A DNA stretch of 64,000 nucleotides from Sphaerolaimus hirsutus (Eukaryota > Nematoda > Chromadorea > Monhysterida > Sphaerolaimidae): assembly GCA_964036195.1 (NCBI GenBank), contig OZ038459.1:7499206-7563205 (forward strand), given 5' to 3'. Shown piece after piece: positions 10,401-20,480 of the stretch. Position 1 is the stretch's first letter. Each line of letters starts with the position of its first letter. A model generated the notes under the pieces. It ran no database searches. It was not told where the DNA came from and saw nothing but the letters and a program-made list of their open reading frames with translations. The position numbers and the translations under genes are program-made.

Positions 10401-13189
10401 CTGCCAACAGGAATGTGGTCAGCAGACCACTCAATCAATTGTATCCGCTGGAAATCAATTCAAAGACAATGGATATCCCAGAAACAGCAGTGACAGTCAA
10501 AGTGGATTTACTGGACCCAGCATATGTCCAGAAACATGTCAGAAATCAGAGCTCGAACAGAGACTCTGTACCAAACCCTGCTCAGAGGAACTCAGCATCA
10601 GATAGAGTCCTGAGGAGTGCAACAGGGAAAACCACAGCAACCACCAGCAGTCTGGTGATTGGAATGCTGTGTATGGTGTTGATGCTGACAGGCATGTCAG
10701 AGTCAGCAACGCTGAGAGAAGCTGGCAAGGCTTACAGCGAAGTATTTTCCAGAACATACGTTCTAGAAACCTCGACAGTAAGGCCACCATCATTGGCAGC
10801 GCGTCATGGATTGCCGCCTTTGCCTTCAGAATGGCCACCAAAATCTGTCAGAGAAATGCAGACTTATGAGAGATTCAAGGATGCAATCAAAGATCATCCT
10901 GTGGAACAGGTGATCAGCTCACAAAGCCAGAAGTATCAGATTTGCACCAGTGGAAGGCATGGACATGCGCTTACAGTTCCTGAAGAAGTGCAATGCCATA
11001 TCCCACCAAGGAATTTTGTCAAGGCAATGAAAGTCACGCTTTACGCACAGAGACAGATCCCACAGAAAGAGAAAGCATACAGATGCTACACCAGAATCAA
11101 AGAAATCATCACACACACCAGTTTCTGGGGAGCGAAAGGCATTACAGGCAATTTTGAGAAATACCAGCAAGTTGGCGTGGTAGCCTGTAACTATGCAAGA
11201 ATTCACAAAATGTTCAGAGGAACACCTTTAGTGGAAATGGAGCCCAGAGTGTGGACAACCAATCAAACCTTGAATGTGGAATATTCATGGTGTTGCCATG
11301 ACAAAGAGAATGTCGTCAGTAACTTCTACATGGAAGAAGGAACCGTGGCTTCACTTGATGGAAAGACTGTAATCAGCGACTTGCAAGATTTCAGCCAGTG
11401 CAGAGCCATGATGGGACATTGCAGAGACCACAATTATGGAATCACAGTGTGGGATACAGAAAACTTCAAGCATCAATGTGCATATGAGAGAATTGGCAGA
11501 TTCAAATCAGAGATATCTGGCCAGACAATTATTGTGTCAAAATTGCAAGCAGCATACTCCCACAGTAACAAGACAAAGAGGCCAATTGGTTCAGAATGTG
11601 TTCCGGGAGACACATACTACACCGATCAAGGAGGTGTATTCATCCAGTTTGACAGAAGAGAAGATGTGCCTGTGGAATGGGCAATGCCAGGAAAGATAGT
11701 GGAGGCAAGAGAGTCAACAATCAGTGGAACATTGTATGCCAGATTGGACGACAGAAACTCCAAGTTTCAGTTCCTGCAACATGTGGTCAGAGAGATGACT
11801 CAGGCACAATTTGCGATTGTATGGCATCAGCTATGTCAACTTCGCAAGAACCAGCTGGACATGTTGACTCAGCTTTTCCGCATCGATCCAACATTGGGAA
11901 TTCGAGCCATGCTGGGAAGACAGGATGTTCATGCAGAATGGGCTGGAGAAGCAATTATGTTTTGGGAATGCAAGGAAGTGCAGCCATACATAATTTATCA
12001 GACAGGAAAAGTGGGAGAGACATGCTACAAATACACACCAATGAGATTGGACAAAGACGGGCCCTTGTGGTTCAAGAGCCCAGGCAGCAGAGACTTGGTG
12101 GAGAAATCACCAGAAGAGGACTGCAGCCACACTACACCGCATCTGTACAGAAATGAACATGGACAGTGGAAGTCCGCACATGGAATGGTGCATGTCACAG
12201 AGACGCCAATTGAAATGACATGGAAAGGACAGTGGCAGGCCTTCACGTTTGACGCGCCTCACCTGTTCACCAACATTGTCAACAGAGCGACCAATTTCAT
12301 GGATGTCAGAGGCCAGATTCAGAGATTACAGAACTTAGAGCATGTGCAGAACCAGTTGATCGATTACACAGCAGATATGTCATTGGATCCCAGAGTGATC
12401 AGAAATTCAATAGAAGGCATTGGAGCTGGAATTGGACAGACAGCAGCAGGAATCGGCAAAGCATATGGTCACTATATATCTGGAGTGTCAAAAGGGTACA
12501 CCAACTTTATGGGAGGAATGCTAAAAGGACCCTTTCAAGTGATCATCAACGCAATTGCAATGCTGCTGGGGATCACAATCCTGATAGCCGGAATCGTAGC
12601 TGCAGGATACCTGTGGTACAATTGGAGAATTGCCACAGGGAAGCCAGTGATTCCACCATGCGTATACACATGCATATGGAAATGCATAGTATGCCCGTTC
12701 AAATGCATATGGCTATGCTTCAGAGCCATCAGATATACTATCAAGAAATCAACTCAGAAAGAGACCAATTATCCACAAAGAAAAGTACGCAAGACAGAGT
12801 TGAGACCAGCAATCAAGAGGAGAGCCAGATCCAACTCAACACAGTCCGTCAGATTTGCTAGGAGAGCAGAAACCGAGGACAGAATGGCAAAGTCACTATC
12901 AGCATACGTTCAGCCAGATGAAAGTTCAGCTGATGAAGGACAAGTCAGAGCCAGGAACAGAGACAGTGTTCACATGCCTGATATCCGCAAATTCACCACA
13001 CGCGAACGCGCAGGAAGCGACACGGGCAACTACTTGCTTCATCATCAGGCTAGGTCAGCGTTGGCATCACCCGCAACCAGACCTGCGACTTCACGCACAC
13101 CCACGACTTCGCGCACGACCACGTTCACCACCGAGGCGACTGTGGAAACGCCACGCATCACGTTGGCGCCCACCACCACCAGCATGTGA
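4487..13189 (+). CDS. BEL/Pao polyprotein: gag, protease, RT, RNase H, integrase, env-like
   Basis: An open frame of 2900 codons from the ATG at 4487 (context AAAATGG). The frame runs 8 codons further upstream to a GTG, but no earlier ATG exists before the TAA at 4451. Domains, numbered from ATG 4487: gag with a Cys/His zinc-knuckle block at about 417-483; aspartic protease DTGS at 613; reverse transcriptase motif YVDN at 1056-1059; RNase H with FVDAS (Asp about 1239) and a later WSDS; integrase with HHCC-type segment and D1675, D1737, E1798; a second hydrophobic segment at about 2054-2075, likely a signal peptide; a Cys-containing ectodomain of about 600 residues; a Gly-rich segment (about 2640-2680); a transmembrane helix (about 2686-2712); and a Cys-rich juxtamembrane cluster (about 2725-2744). 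No stop or frameshift is present. The env-like part is fused in frame rather than separately encoded, so it would need proteolysis or splicing to be released. Confidence 0.92.
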   Translation: MVSPTGHIRKTLGPAKHRVESRLAREFAKYDLELFAEASKDDKRTEMRRVIASIKQEGAKLESAMTAVRTQFDAWRDIVKDIDEPDQMEQEQKIYQDSYEEYANMSDLVTQKVVAMNVYIEELQDMIQQQSGNTMYEVNTAFIQQMAAQMALTAQGAVQGASSTNATTAKSVKLQKLEVEQFTGEIVKFRSWWQMFESHIHNRTDLEDISKFSYLRSLLKGSAFGMISGLSVTAENYAPAIAMLKKRYDQPVVVRNTLMSNIMKLRQARNTCQDMRILFDAIERLLQQLESLGESVEHPMLLSQLQQKVPPEVLREIQKEQGTEEALTVEIFRKLFGKQLALSEAVQHAQQTEAPVQQSRQGFGNNPRAQQFNNRFQGNGNRFRGPENPRTSTGSMSVIQNGQSAPQAGFMNPGRPCVFCNDTQQLHFNDKCPKFKTARERRVILSKAERCLRCLQKGHYMNQCQFTRNCFYCKSNRHHTAVCPEKFGDNGNGNAGRQIPAFKANGQQNGQQLANNGRKSVPTAGRPAQSQQRKATVNCVTVEEAGPEMVETETISSTVVTEPNTKQQNTSVNLSVNRNMSMLMTARTVIEASEMDTEMEPEQPPLQIQAFLDTGSQGTYMSEKVAKKLNLKSTGEHHIQVYTFGNEKPHYKVVQQMKFRMRLRNGQKVDMVADVVPTLTTEQVKVPVSEQDEKYLQKYFPDESYFADRIPKEKGTECKFKPDIIVGLNYFWDLMSRNTSTTRLPSGLYVIPSELGLLMGGGQLTSNRNQWTTDGAYPVVVNTIVHQIQREKWYEEAPLSIAPVPNVKDIDRLDTIGIMDQPDLVEDDEAIKQFNESVQRNPDGRYSVKFMYKPNLHELPDNKAMAFKRFRYLTNRLKKDPELLEKIQAIMKAQEEQGVIEKVQEDIMDGRKFHILPHQPVIMPEKTTTKVREVYDASAKPPGMPSLNECMYRGPVILPQLVGMLMRFRLHGIALVADIEKAFLQISLQDSDRDVTRFLWYKDPTKPSMEDNIQIYRFARVPFGIICSPALLALTVRYHLNQAGTENSKLIDENLYVDNLILSVDTEQKAIKLYQESKVLFTEAQMNLREWNSNNKNFTWQLAESDVAKEIVTTVLGMKWDTESDQMWLKTPKTVQQSQLSETDQKIKLPTKRTVAKVTAGCFDPMGLVSPVLLPAKRFLQTLWHSGPSAKEWDTPLSEEQTAIWQQLETELLKVGQIKFNRNLNYQSGADAQLHIFVDASAMAYSAAAYICQKIENDSGTSSLLYSRLRLAPKKPEVTIPQLELLAMLIGSRMSKFIHKELKDVKFSQTVAWSDSTCCLKWLTTAKPLACFVKNRLDEIRKIQSETENMHIRHITGLENPADMATRGMNMSELEGSNLWWKGPEWLMTGEWPEPKVEPVTPEVMAEIKKEELKFPKASPIYLGATQQVVSDPDASNVQADESKQSNPLGIEIQRFSSLTKLLDSTVYVMRFVRQMHKKRNKNDSQNGLSEIMESICGTMKPQGIISIEEREIALKYWIKVTQQNHYKGVAEILATGHSKGSQNGKKTAADQQLIKWLNVQMHQDGILKCHGRMEHTDPHEVTVPLILLPATATVTQLIVRDQHEKLMHAGVQHTLAAIRQKYWSTQGRRVIYNVTRTCPTCKKLGAKPYQLPPMPDLPETRVQRARPFQYTGLDYLGPVWYKVDKDHRKMWICLFTCMVTRAVHLESVLDMTAQEFLNAIRRFIARRGKPEAVISDNATQFKLTEKVLTTSTDKAINTGKEWSEMVKSGAVQTYCSQQQIQWNMTTPMAPWQGGVYERMVGITKKHFKAAVGHRMLTLQELLTLLPEVEAVINSRPISYIYGDVKSLRVLTPKDFLTGEGQIGAPQFDADKDGEFVPRMDNAAKLQKYWETTQQTLDKFWDLWHQEYIPSLRERTQVTHKHGRLTATQEPKVNEVVLIYEENMPRGAWKMGRIEQLELSKDEQIRSAKVRTANRNVVSRPLNQLYPLEINSKTMDIPETAVTVKVDLLDPAYVQKHVRNQSSNRDSVPNPAQRNSASDRVLRSATGKTTATTSSLVIGMLCMVLMLTGMSESATLREAGKAYSEVFSRTYVLETSTVRPPSLAARHGLPPLPSEWPPKSVREMQTYERFKDAIKDHPVEQVISSQSQKYQICTSGRHGHALTVPEEVQCHIPPRNFVKAMKVTLYAQRQIPQKEKAYRCYTRIKEIITHTSFWGAKGITGNFEKYQQVGVVACNYARIHKMFRGTPLVEMEPRVWTTNQTLNVEYSWCCHDKENVVSNFYMEEGTVASLDGKTVISDLQDFSQCRAMMGHCRDHNYGITVWDTENFKHQCAYERIGRFKSEISGQTIIVSKLQAAYSHSNKTKRPIGSECVPGDTYYTDQGGVFIQFDRREDVPVEWAMPGKIVEARESTISGTLYARLDDRNSKFQFLQHVVREMTQAQFAIVWHQLCQLRKNQLDMLTQLFRIDPTLGIRAMLGRQDVHAEWAGEAIMFWECKEVQPYIIYQTGKVGETCYKYTPMRLDKDGPLWFKSPGSRDLVEKSPEEDCSHTTPHLYRNEHGQWKSAHGMVHVTETPIEMTWKGQWQAFTFDAPHLFTNIVNRATNFMDVRGQIQRLQNLEHVQNQLIDYTADMSLDPRVIRNSIEGIGAGIGQTAAGIGKAYGHYISGVSKGYTNFMGGMLKGPFQVIINAIAMLLGITILIAGIVAAGYLWYNWRIATGKPVIPPCVYTCIWKCIVCPFKCIWLCFRAIRYTIKKSTQKETNYPQRKVRKTELRPAIKRRARSNSTQSVRFARRAETEDRMAKSLSAYVQPDESSADEGQVRARNRDSVHMPDIRKFTTRERAGSDTGNYLLHHQARSALASPATRPATSRTPTTSRTTTFTTEATVETPRITLAPTTTSM

Positions 13190-13231
13190 CGTTGCTGCAA
13201 CAACGGGGTGCAGCAACTCTTCCGCCCGGAG

Positions 13232-14491
13232 TGTGCTGACCGTGGCAAAATGGATGGATAAAGAAATACAAAGAATTGATAATTAGGCTCATATTTGCAC
13301 ATTTACTTATTTGTACTATTTTACATTTTATGCACTATATTAATTTACCACGTAAATTGTATTTCCTGCACTATATTATTTACCCATGGAGAATATTCGA
13401 TTAGGAAAGTGTTCTATAAGTTATTGATAGGTTTATGTGGAATGTTTAGGTTAAAAGGTCAAATATGTTATTATTAGGTGTATTAACATAATATTGGGCT
13501 CATTCAACTCGCCATAATTTTCTGATCATTATTATATATACATTTACATGGTTTACTTGTAAATTGATAAAGTCAAATCTTGTAAATATTTATGTTCTGC
13601 GTAATTATCTAGGCCAGCGTCCTAACAAAGAAATAGCGCCCTGTATGTAACTAGCATTTACTGTATGTATTCACGAAGCCCTTCGCGTAGGCATAATTAT
13701 TATAACCCTGCTCAAGCTGAATATATTATAGACCCTGCTCAATTACAATACCCATTTACCTCAAATAAGTCCCAATTTTGCCAGATTATTCAACATACGT
13801 TTCCAGGAAGTGATTATTATTATTATGTTAAATATACCTTACTCTATTTACGTCATTAGGAACATTTGCACTACTATTTACAGTTTTCAAACCCTATTTT
13901 ATTAGTTCCAATGTGCGTCAATGTTTTCTGACAAATTGGAACAGATTAGTAAATCGGCCGAGTTTGCCGACTTCGCACCTCGTAAGATTAATAGTTTTTC
14001 TATTAACCCAATTTGTACCTGGTATTTCTTTACCATAATTATTTGAATGTATGCACGCGTAAAATAAGCCAACTGTCTCGGTTAAATGTATCTTATTATT
14101 GCATTTACTACTTATTTGTGCATTTGTATTAGGAAGTTACTGTATTAATGTTTCTATACATGATTTCCGTGTCTTAGCTACTTTGGAAGTTTTTACTTCA
14201 GTCTGCGGACCCCAAGCTTCTGAACGAAAATAAGCTAGCGATAGAAACTTCGATTAGGAAGCTCGCTAAGCTTTGCGCTTTTGTAACACGCTGTATCTGA
14301 TCAAATAAAGTACCTGAAACAATTTCGAACCCCTTTCAACACGCAACCACGAAATAAACTCAACTTGGCTGTCGACAAGTGGACGTTCGGCTACAACGGG
14401 AAATCAACCACTCTAAAGGCCGTTTCTTACTACGGTCTTGGAGTTGCCGGATTCGGTGGTAGAAGACGCTGACTTCGGTGGCTTCATCACA
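13232..14491 (+). repeat. 3' LTR of BEL/Pao element
   Basis: 1260 bp, near-identical to 2017-3276. AATAAA lies at 14304-14309. It is followed by GACGA (14492-14496), the right target duplication. The polyprotein stop is 42 bp upstream of this LTR, leaving only a short and not clearly purine-rich tract before it. Confidence 0.93.
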
Positions 14492-14496
14492 GACGA

Positions 14497-17400
14497 TGAG
14501 CGGTCGCTGGCGGTGGCCCAGTCAAAGACTGAAAAGCGCCCGAGCAAGCTGAAAGTGGCCAGGAAAAAACCGAAAAAACCGGTGACAGTCACACACCGTC
14601 TGCAAGTAAATGTAAACTGTTGCTTGCCTTGCAATTCGTACAATATCATGATAAAACGGTTAGCCGGAAGGCTACCTGTATTTAACAGGATATTTACAAA
14701 CGTGCATGGCTGGAAACAGTATACTGGACAGTTAAGACGGTGTGTGAGTGACCTCAGATTACCGGCGATGTGAGCCGCGTCGGCGTCGGAGGCCGGCCGA
14801 GCGTGCTGATTCCGGCCGAGAAATCGGAAGAATTCTGGGAGAAGTTCCACGAGCTGTTCCAGAAATACCCGCTGTTTGTTTCTGTTTGTATTTTTTTATC
14901 ACACAAGTAAATGGACGTTGTGAACACGTACATTACTCACAGGTGCTGGAGCATGAAGGAGTGCACCAAGTACGACCTGCATCACCCGGAAAGGCAAACG
15001 AACGTTAGTTGCAGTTTACCGCTTACTTTCATTTGAGAGTTAAAGATTCCTTTCTGTAACCATTCTTTCATTTCTTTTTTCAGCGGTCCGATCACCCGGC
15101 GGTGAACAGGTCGTGGAACAACTTCACGAGGGAGAGCTACTTCGAGCCCCCGTACGACAACTACCCCGACAACAAGATGTGGTTGACCCGCGAGGTGGCG
15201 AACGAGTCCGCCAAAACAAACCAGGACGCTCTGGTGGCCCGCCGCGGCATGTTGCAGTCGATGTGGGACACGAAAAAGCGGCAGTTCAAGGTTAACCATG
15301 TTTTAGACTTCTCAGTTTACAGTTCACGAGTACTGCTGTGTCAAATTTCTGTATGCCGATTTACGGCAAGTGCGGGAAATGTATCTGTTTCCCTTTTCTG
15401 GCAAGTGCAAAACATTTCGCAGTATTTGTTTTTGTGCAAGTGCAAATAGCTTTCAGTTTCCGTTTTTCAGCAAGTGAAAACAATCTTTTACTTTCAGTTT
15501 TAAGTAAGCAACTTTGTTTTACACCGTACACGTAACACTGTTTCACTGTCCTTTCAGAGAGCGTTGACCCAAGCGCGCATACTTTACGGCGGCTGTCTGA
15601 GCGGCGTGTCAAACGACGACCTCGGGGCGCACTACTACAAGAAGATCATGGCGCTCAATTTCGCGACTCTGAAGCACATGGACTACTATGCAGACGAGTC
15701 CGGTGAGTTTACCCTTTCCGGGCCATGTAGATGTAAACTTCGCATTTGCATTACGCAAAAATGGTACAACTACTCAGTGTTTCCCGACATCGTGGAACGC
15801 CTGCGCAGTCAGGGCCGCACCGCAGAAGAAAAAGCTGCCATTCCGAAAGTTCAGCCAGGAGAACTGCCCGAGGTTGATTCAGATAAGCCTTGCGTCAGTG
15901 AATTATCACAGTTTGGGGAACAGTAATAACCTTTTCAACACGTTTATTCAGATCAGTCGGCGCGAGCTGGGGCACTACGCGTGGAAAATCGAGTTGGACA
16001 AGGTGCGAACCGACTTGAAGGAGGACATCGTTTTTACACTGGTGCACCAAATGCGGCAATCGGAGGCCCAGGCTATGCAACTGGCGGAAGAAATGATCCA
16101 GTTCTCCACCATGCCCATGATTGTGTTCAAAGACGGAAAGGCCAGTAGATGTTGGTTTACTGAAATGTATCATTTAATGTTGTTTTTATGTTTGTACGTT
16201 TGTAGCAGTGGTTGTGCACTTTACAGCGACCGATTGGCGCCGGGCAATGCAAGTTTACTGGCACAACGTGTGCCAGGGAAACTTCTACATCATGCTGGGC
16301 AAATTGGTGAAAACCACGTTCACGCCGGAGAAATTTGAGCCGCAAAGTATGGCGGTGCAACTCGTGGATTACCGAGTGAAACAGGCTGCGAGTGCTGTTC
16401 CCCCCGCGCCAGGGACGGTGCAAACGGTCAATAGCCCACCGCCGGAGGATTTTCACGAGGCGCCCGACATGGCGCAGGACAACGCGCCCATCATGGCGCA
16501 GGACAACGCGCCCATCATGGCGTAGGACAACGCGCCCATCATGGCGCAGGACAACAACCAGGTGCGAGTTGCATGAATGTAACAGGAAAATTGTAAGGAG
16601 TGAAGAAAAATGTACTTTGTGTTAACGTTAAAGTGTAATAGTAAATTGTTGTTGTTAAGTGTTACGTTTTGACCATTTTAGTTTTTTTTCCTGTTTTTAA
16701 TATACACTTTTTTACATTGCCGTAACCACCGCCAGACATGCCGCGTGCACGAGCCGCTGACGAACCCCCAGTTTCACAGCGTGCTGCAACAGTGCGCGCC
16801 CATTATCGACAAGATGGACGTTGCAGCGATCCGTGCAATGCGCCAAAAAATGGAAAGTATGCTGTCGCAGTGCACCCAATCGGTAAACTATTCTTTATTG
16901 TCATGTATTCAGTCAATTCTACCATATCTTTCAAATGTGCTAATTTGCAGAGCACAAGCGTGAATGCGGACAGCGTGAAGCGCAGCAAACTGCCCTGCAT
17001 TTGCTCCTTCATCAACAACATATGGTTCATCGGCGTGGTGCAGCAGGAAATCGGCGTCATCAACACGCTGCTGAAGGCCGATCTGAACAAGTTCTGTGAC
17101 ATGATCGAGGACTTCATCATGAACCAGGTTATTTGATTGATAAACATTTTGTGGATGGAGTGTGTGTGTTTTCGGGACTGTTGCCTTGAACGTATCTCAA
17201 CGTCACCACTTAAAAGTAGGAAAAAGTAATTTACTTGAAACGTTTCGTAAATGATGTTAACTTTTCGTAGGAATCCGCCCATACTGGAATGACCAGTTTG
17301 CCGATCGTTGCGGCTCCGCCTGCCAATCCGTCTGGCAGTGCGCTGCTCGAACGCCGCCGCCACAGGACCAGCGGGCTCATTGTGTCGCCCCTCGCCGCGC

Positions 17401-19133
17401 CGCAAAAGAACGCGGAAATGGACTACAACGTCACGCCGGTGCAGGTGAGTATAACGGTGGTGTTTCATGATGTACGTAAACAGCATGTAACTAACAACCC
17501 TGTACTAACTACTAATGTTACTTACATCAGAAAACAAACCCGGGCAACTTTGCGTTTCCGCAGCAGGAGGCGAAAGTTGCCGAACCGGACCAAGATGACA
17601 GTCTGGTACAATACCTGGCTGAAATTGTGAGGATTGCACTCTTTCTTTTGTGTCAACAAACTACCTAAGATGCATCTTTTGGTAAATTGAAAATGTGTAA
17701 TTTAAAAGATTTACTTCTTGTTACTTTTGATGAAATCCAATTTACACATTCTTATACATATTTCGGTAAATCAGTGTGTACAGTGGTACTTATTTGTAGT
17801 AGTGCATTTCTTTATGATTATGATTAAGTGACATATCGTACTTACAGCCGACGCAACAACTGGACCAACTTGCCGGGTCTATGAAAAAAGCCAAGAAATC
17901 CGTGCCGACGGAAAAGGGCAAATTGCCCACCGTGCAGAAATTGCCCACTCCGCAACAGAACCTGCAAGCACCGAGTTTGCCGTACACGTCACCGGTGAAT
18001 GTGAACACAGCGACGACCATCGCCGCACACTTGATGCAAAGGCAGGCTTCCGAGGTTGCCCTGGCTGCCAAGCTTCAGGCGACCCGGTTTGAGGTGAAGC
18101 ACTTGCAGCAAGCCCTGCAAAACGTTAACGTTAGTAAGACATTTCATTACTTCTTCATGTGCAATACCATATGCAAATTGAAATTTCTCATGTATATTTG
18201 CAGTCGTGCCACCAGGTGGATGCCACTGAAGACGGCATCACGTACTCGTTTGTGGCATCGCAGGCGCCGCAGCGGCAGCATCAACAGCTGCAGTATGCCA
18301 AGGTGACTGACAGTTTCTGTTTTTTTTCCTACTTATAATTCAGTGTTAAGAAGCAAGTAAATTCTATCCGCTTTTTTACAGCCCGCTGAAATGGACTGCG
18401 AGAACGACGATGGCGTCGTGCTGCCGCAAAGTGCCCAGAAACGCACTGGCCAGCCTGTACCGGACACAGAATGTGCTGCGAAGCGATACCGCCTGACAGT
18501 AAGTTTCTGTCTGCAGTGCTTCTGTTGTACAACTTTGTTGCCATTATAAAATGATAATATAAACTCAGAATCAGACTGCTGCCAGTTCCCCGGCCAGCGC
18601 GCGCAAAAGTGCAAAGAAGAACGAGCAAGCGGCTGCCGGGACCGAAACGGTTAGGATAGAAAATTGCTTTGATATTTTGCTTCGTACTGTAATCTATGTT
18701 TACAGTATGAAAATGTGCAGACAAGCGAACCGCCGCCGACCAGTGAACAGCGCCGTACCGTGCCACAGCCGATCCGCCAATCGCGCGCCGGTACGACGCC
18801 GCGCAATTGCCCTTTGGATGAGGAGGGCTACGCAAAACGGCTGGCGGTACGTCTTGGGTTCAATTGTGGTTTTCGGTGTTGTACATGTTTCTATGTGCAG
18901 TGTCTACTAGACTTTAGTATTTCTACAGTAATTGATATGTACAGTTCCCCAGTGTGCATATATATATATCTGGGAAACAGTTGGAAACTTTTCTATAAGT
19001 TTACCATTACAGATGTTCATAGATGTAAACAGTTTACTTCTTTTTAACAAATAGAACGGTATACTAAAATTGCACACATTCTCAGGCGATCAATGAAGAC
19101 TATTATGAGGAACTGGAGGATTTTGATGATTGA
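14497..19133 (+). CDS. Unrecognised multi-exon gene, 3' part
   Basis: Continuation of the gene at 31-2016. Eighteen segments: 14497-14605, 14758-14873, 14943-15003, 15084-15290, 15558-15702, 15778-15872, 15952-16144, 16209-16561, 16736-16882, 16951-17127, 17271-17444, 17531-17626, 17848-18129, 18204-18302, 18382-18498, 18569-18649, 18706-18846 and 19086-19133 (TGA). All phases agree; with the 5' part they sum to 1065 codons. A Lys-rich stretch (KLKVARKKPKKP) follows the break. A Trp/Tyr-rich middle region comes next (WNNFTRESYFEPPYDNYP, then an amphipathic helical part ending FSTMPMIVFKDG). Then come a cysteine-containing helix, Gln/Pro/Ala-rich linkers and an acidic end (YYEELEDFDD). The family is not recognised. 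The segment 16209-16561 contains an in-frame TAG (16523-16525), so with the LTR insertion the locus may be non-functional in this haplotype, although exon boundaries and frame are otherwise intact. Confidence 0.75.
16468..16561 (+). repeat. 24-bp coding tandem repeat with in-frame stop
   Basis: About four copies of an 8-codon unit (MAQDNAPI) at the end of the exon 16209-16561. In one copy CAG has become TAG (16523-16525), giving an in-frame amber stop in the frame that all flanking exons support. Confidence 0.75.
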
Positions 19134-19280
19134 AATGTTGTTTTTTTGGTAATGTGAAAGGGGCGTGTGCCTCTGTGCATGTTTACCCCATGTGCATGTC
19201 AGCGGTATTCTACATGTTGACTTTCCACGAGGCTCCAGGGGATTGGGTAGACTCCTCTGGAGCGATTGATAGTTCTTAAA

Positions 19281-19286
19281 AATAAA
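19281..19286 (+). terminator. Candidate polyadenylation signal of gene 1
   Basis: AATAAA, 148 bp downstream of the TGA at 19131-19133. This is a position match only; cleavage is not demonstrated. Confidence 0.4.
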
Positions 19287-19680
19287 ACACATGGACTAGT
19301 CGTTTCAAAGGTGAAAATATATAAAAAGTTATGGAAATTGTCGAGTTTGAGTTAAAATTATGGTCCACATGCACACTGGGTTTACATGCACAGAAGGCTT
19401 CAGTCATGTGAAAGTGCTGAAAGTAGTGAATACGTTTTAATGCAGTTTCTTATCATTTTACGTTTTCATACAGTTCCTTTTTTTGTAAGATTTAAATCAT
19501 TCACAAATTATCACATTTCAAAGTGAAAACGTTATGTACTTTTTTAGTTTCTTCCGTATACAATTGTCAAATTTTGCATTCTGAGATAGGTAAACAAGTT
19601 TTAAATTTTGCTCAAAAGTGTAACTCTTGTCAACAGCAATATAGTCTTGTTTTTGTTTTTTCTTAGTTTTTGTTACAGCG

Positions 19681-19898
19681 AGAAGGAGAATGATTTCTTT
19701 TTACAGTTTTAGATTTAAATTGAAAATTGGCGAGTACAAAGTTTGGATTTTTTTTTGTCGCACTTCCTTGCATTTCTTTTTGTCGAAGCAAGAAGGAGAA
19801 TGATTTCTTTTTTTACAGTTTTAGATATACATTGAAAATTCGCGAGTACAAAGTTTGGATTTTTTTTTGTCCCACTTCCTTGCATTTCTTTTTGTCGA
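19681..19898. repeat. 110-bp tandem duplication
   Basis: Two adjacent copies (19681-19790 and 19791-about 19898), each starting AGAAGGAGAATGATTTC and ending in TTTCTTTTTGTCGAA, with a few differences. Non-coding. Confidence 0.85.
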
Positions 19899-20414
19899 AC
19901 TTCCATACAAATCACGTGTCCATGTAATCTTTAATTTTTCTATCCGTAACAACATGATGAAATCACGCAATAAATCTGTTAGGTAGATTTCAATTTGTAA
20001 ATTGAAGTAAAAAGTAACAAAAACGAATTATCAACAGTCACAATAAAAAAAGAAATATCAACAGTCACGATAAAGAACAAATGTTAGCAGACACACACAA
20101 ACGTAATTGTCACATCTAAATTGTCTACGTTTCGCAACAAAGATACGTTAGGGAATTTGAAAAGTCAAAAAAATTAGTTTACTGCTCACCTGATAAGTCT
20201 CGGGGAATAAATCCTTCCTTATTTTTGGCTGTACGACGCGTCGCGAGTCGCATACGACGCGTCGCGCGACGAAAGCGACGCGTCGCATAATCGTCACTTC
20301 CAGTTTACCCAGCTGTGTCACATTCGTGTGTAATCGTGCGACGCGTCGCACTTTTGTGACTTGCCGAAACCACTAACCCCAGAAAGTGAAACACCAACGT
20401 AAACTAAAGTACAC

Positions 20415-20480
20415 ACGTCGATCAAAAATGTAAACCGACGCGCGATGCGTCTCGTTTCAGTTTACATTTTTGATCGACGT
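20415..20480. repeat. Perfect 21-bp inverted repeat with GC-rich loop
   Basis: Arms 20415-20435 and 20460-20480 are exact reverse complements, separated by a CGACGCGCGATGCGTC-type loop. It sits just left of the receptor repeat boundary. This is probably a small foldback element or the end of one. Confidence 0.7.

Larger units (their letters stand above)
2017..14491 (+). mobile_element. Intact BEL/Pao LTR retrotransposon with env-like ORF
   Basis: A complete element of 12475 bp: 5' LTR 2017-3276, primer-binding site from 3277, long untranslated leader, one uninterrupted gag-pol-env-like frame (4487-13189), 3' LTR 13232-14491, and a 5-bp GACGA duplication. By eye the LTRs differ at only about five of 1260 positions, so insertion is recent. 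It lies in sense orientation inside a coding exon of the host gene. Domain order (gag, protease, RT, RNase H, integrase, then an env-like membrane protein) and the long LTRs fit BEL/Pao (Belpaoviridae/Semotivirus-like); exact clade placement needs a tree. Confidence 0.93.
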
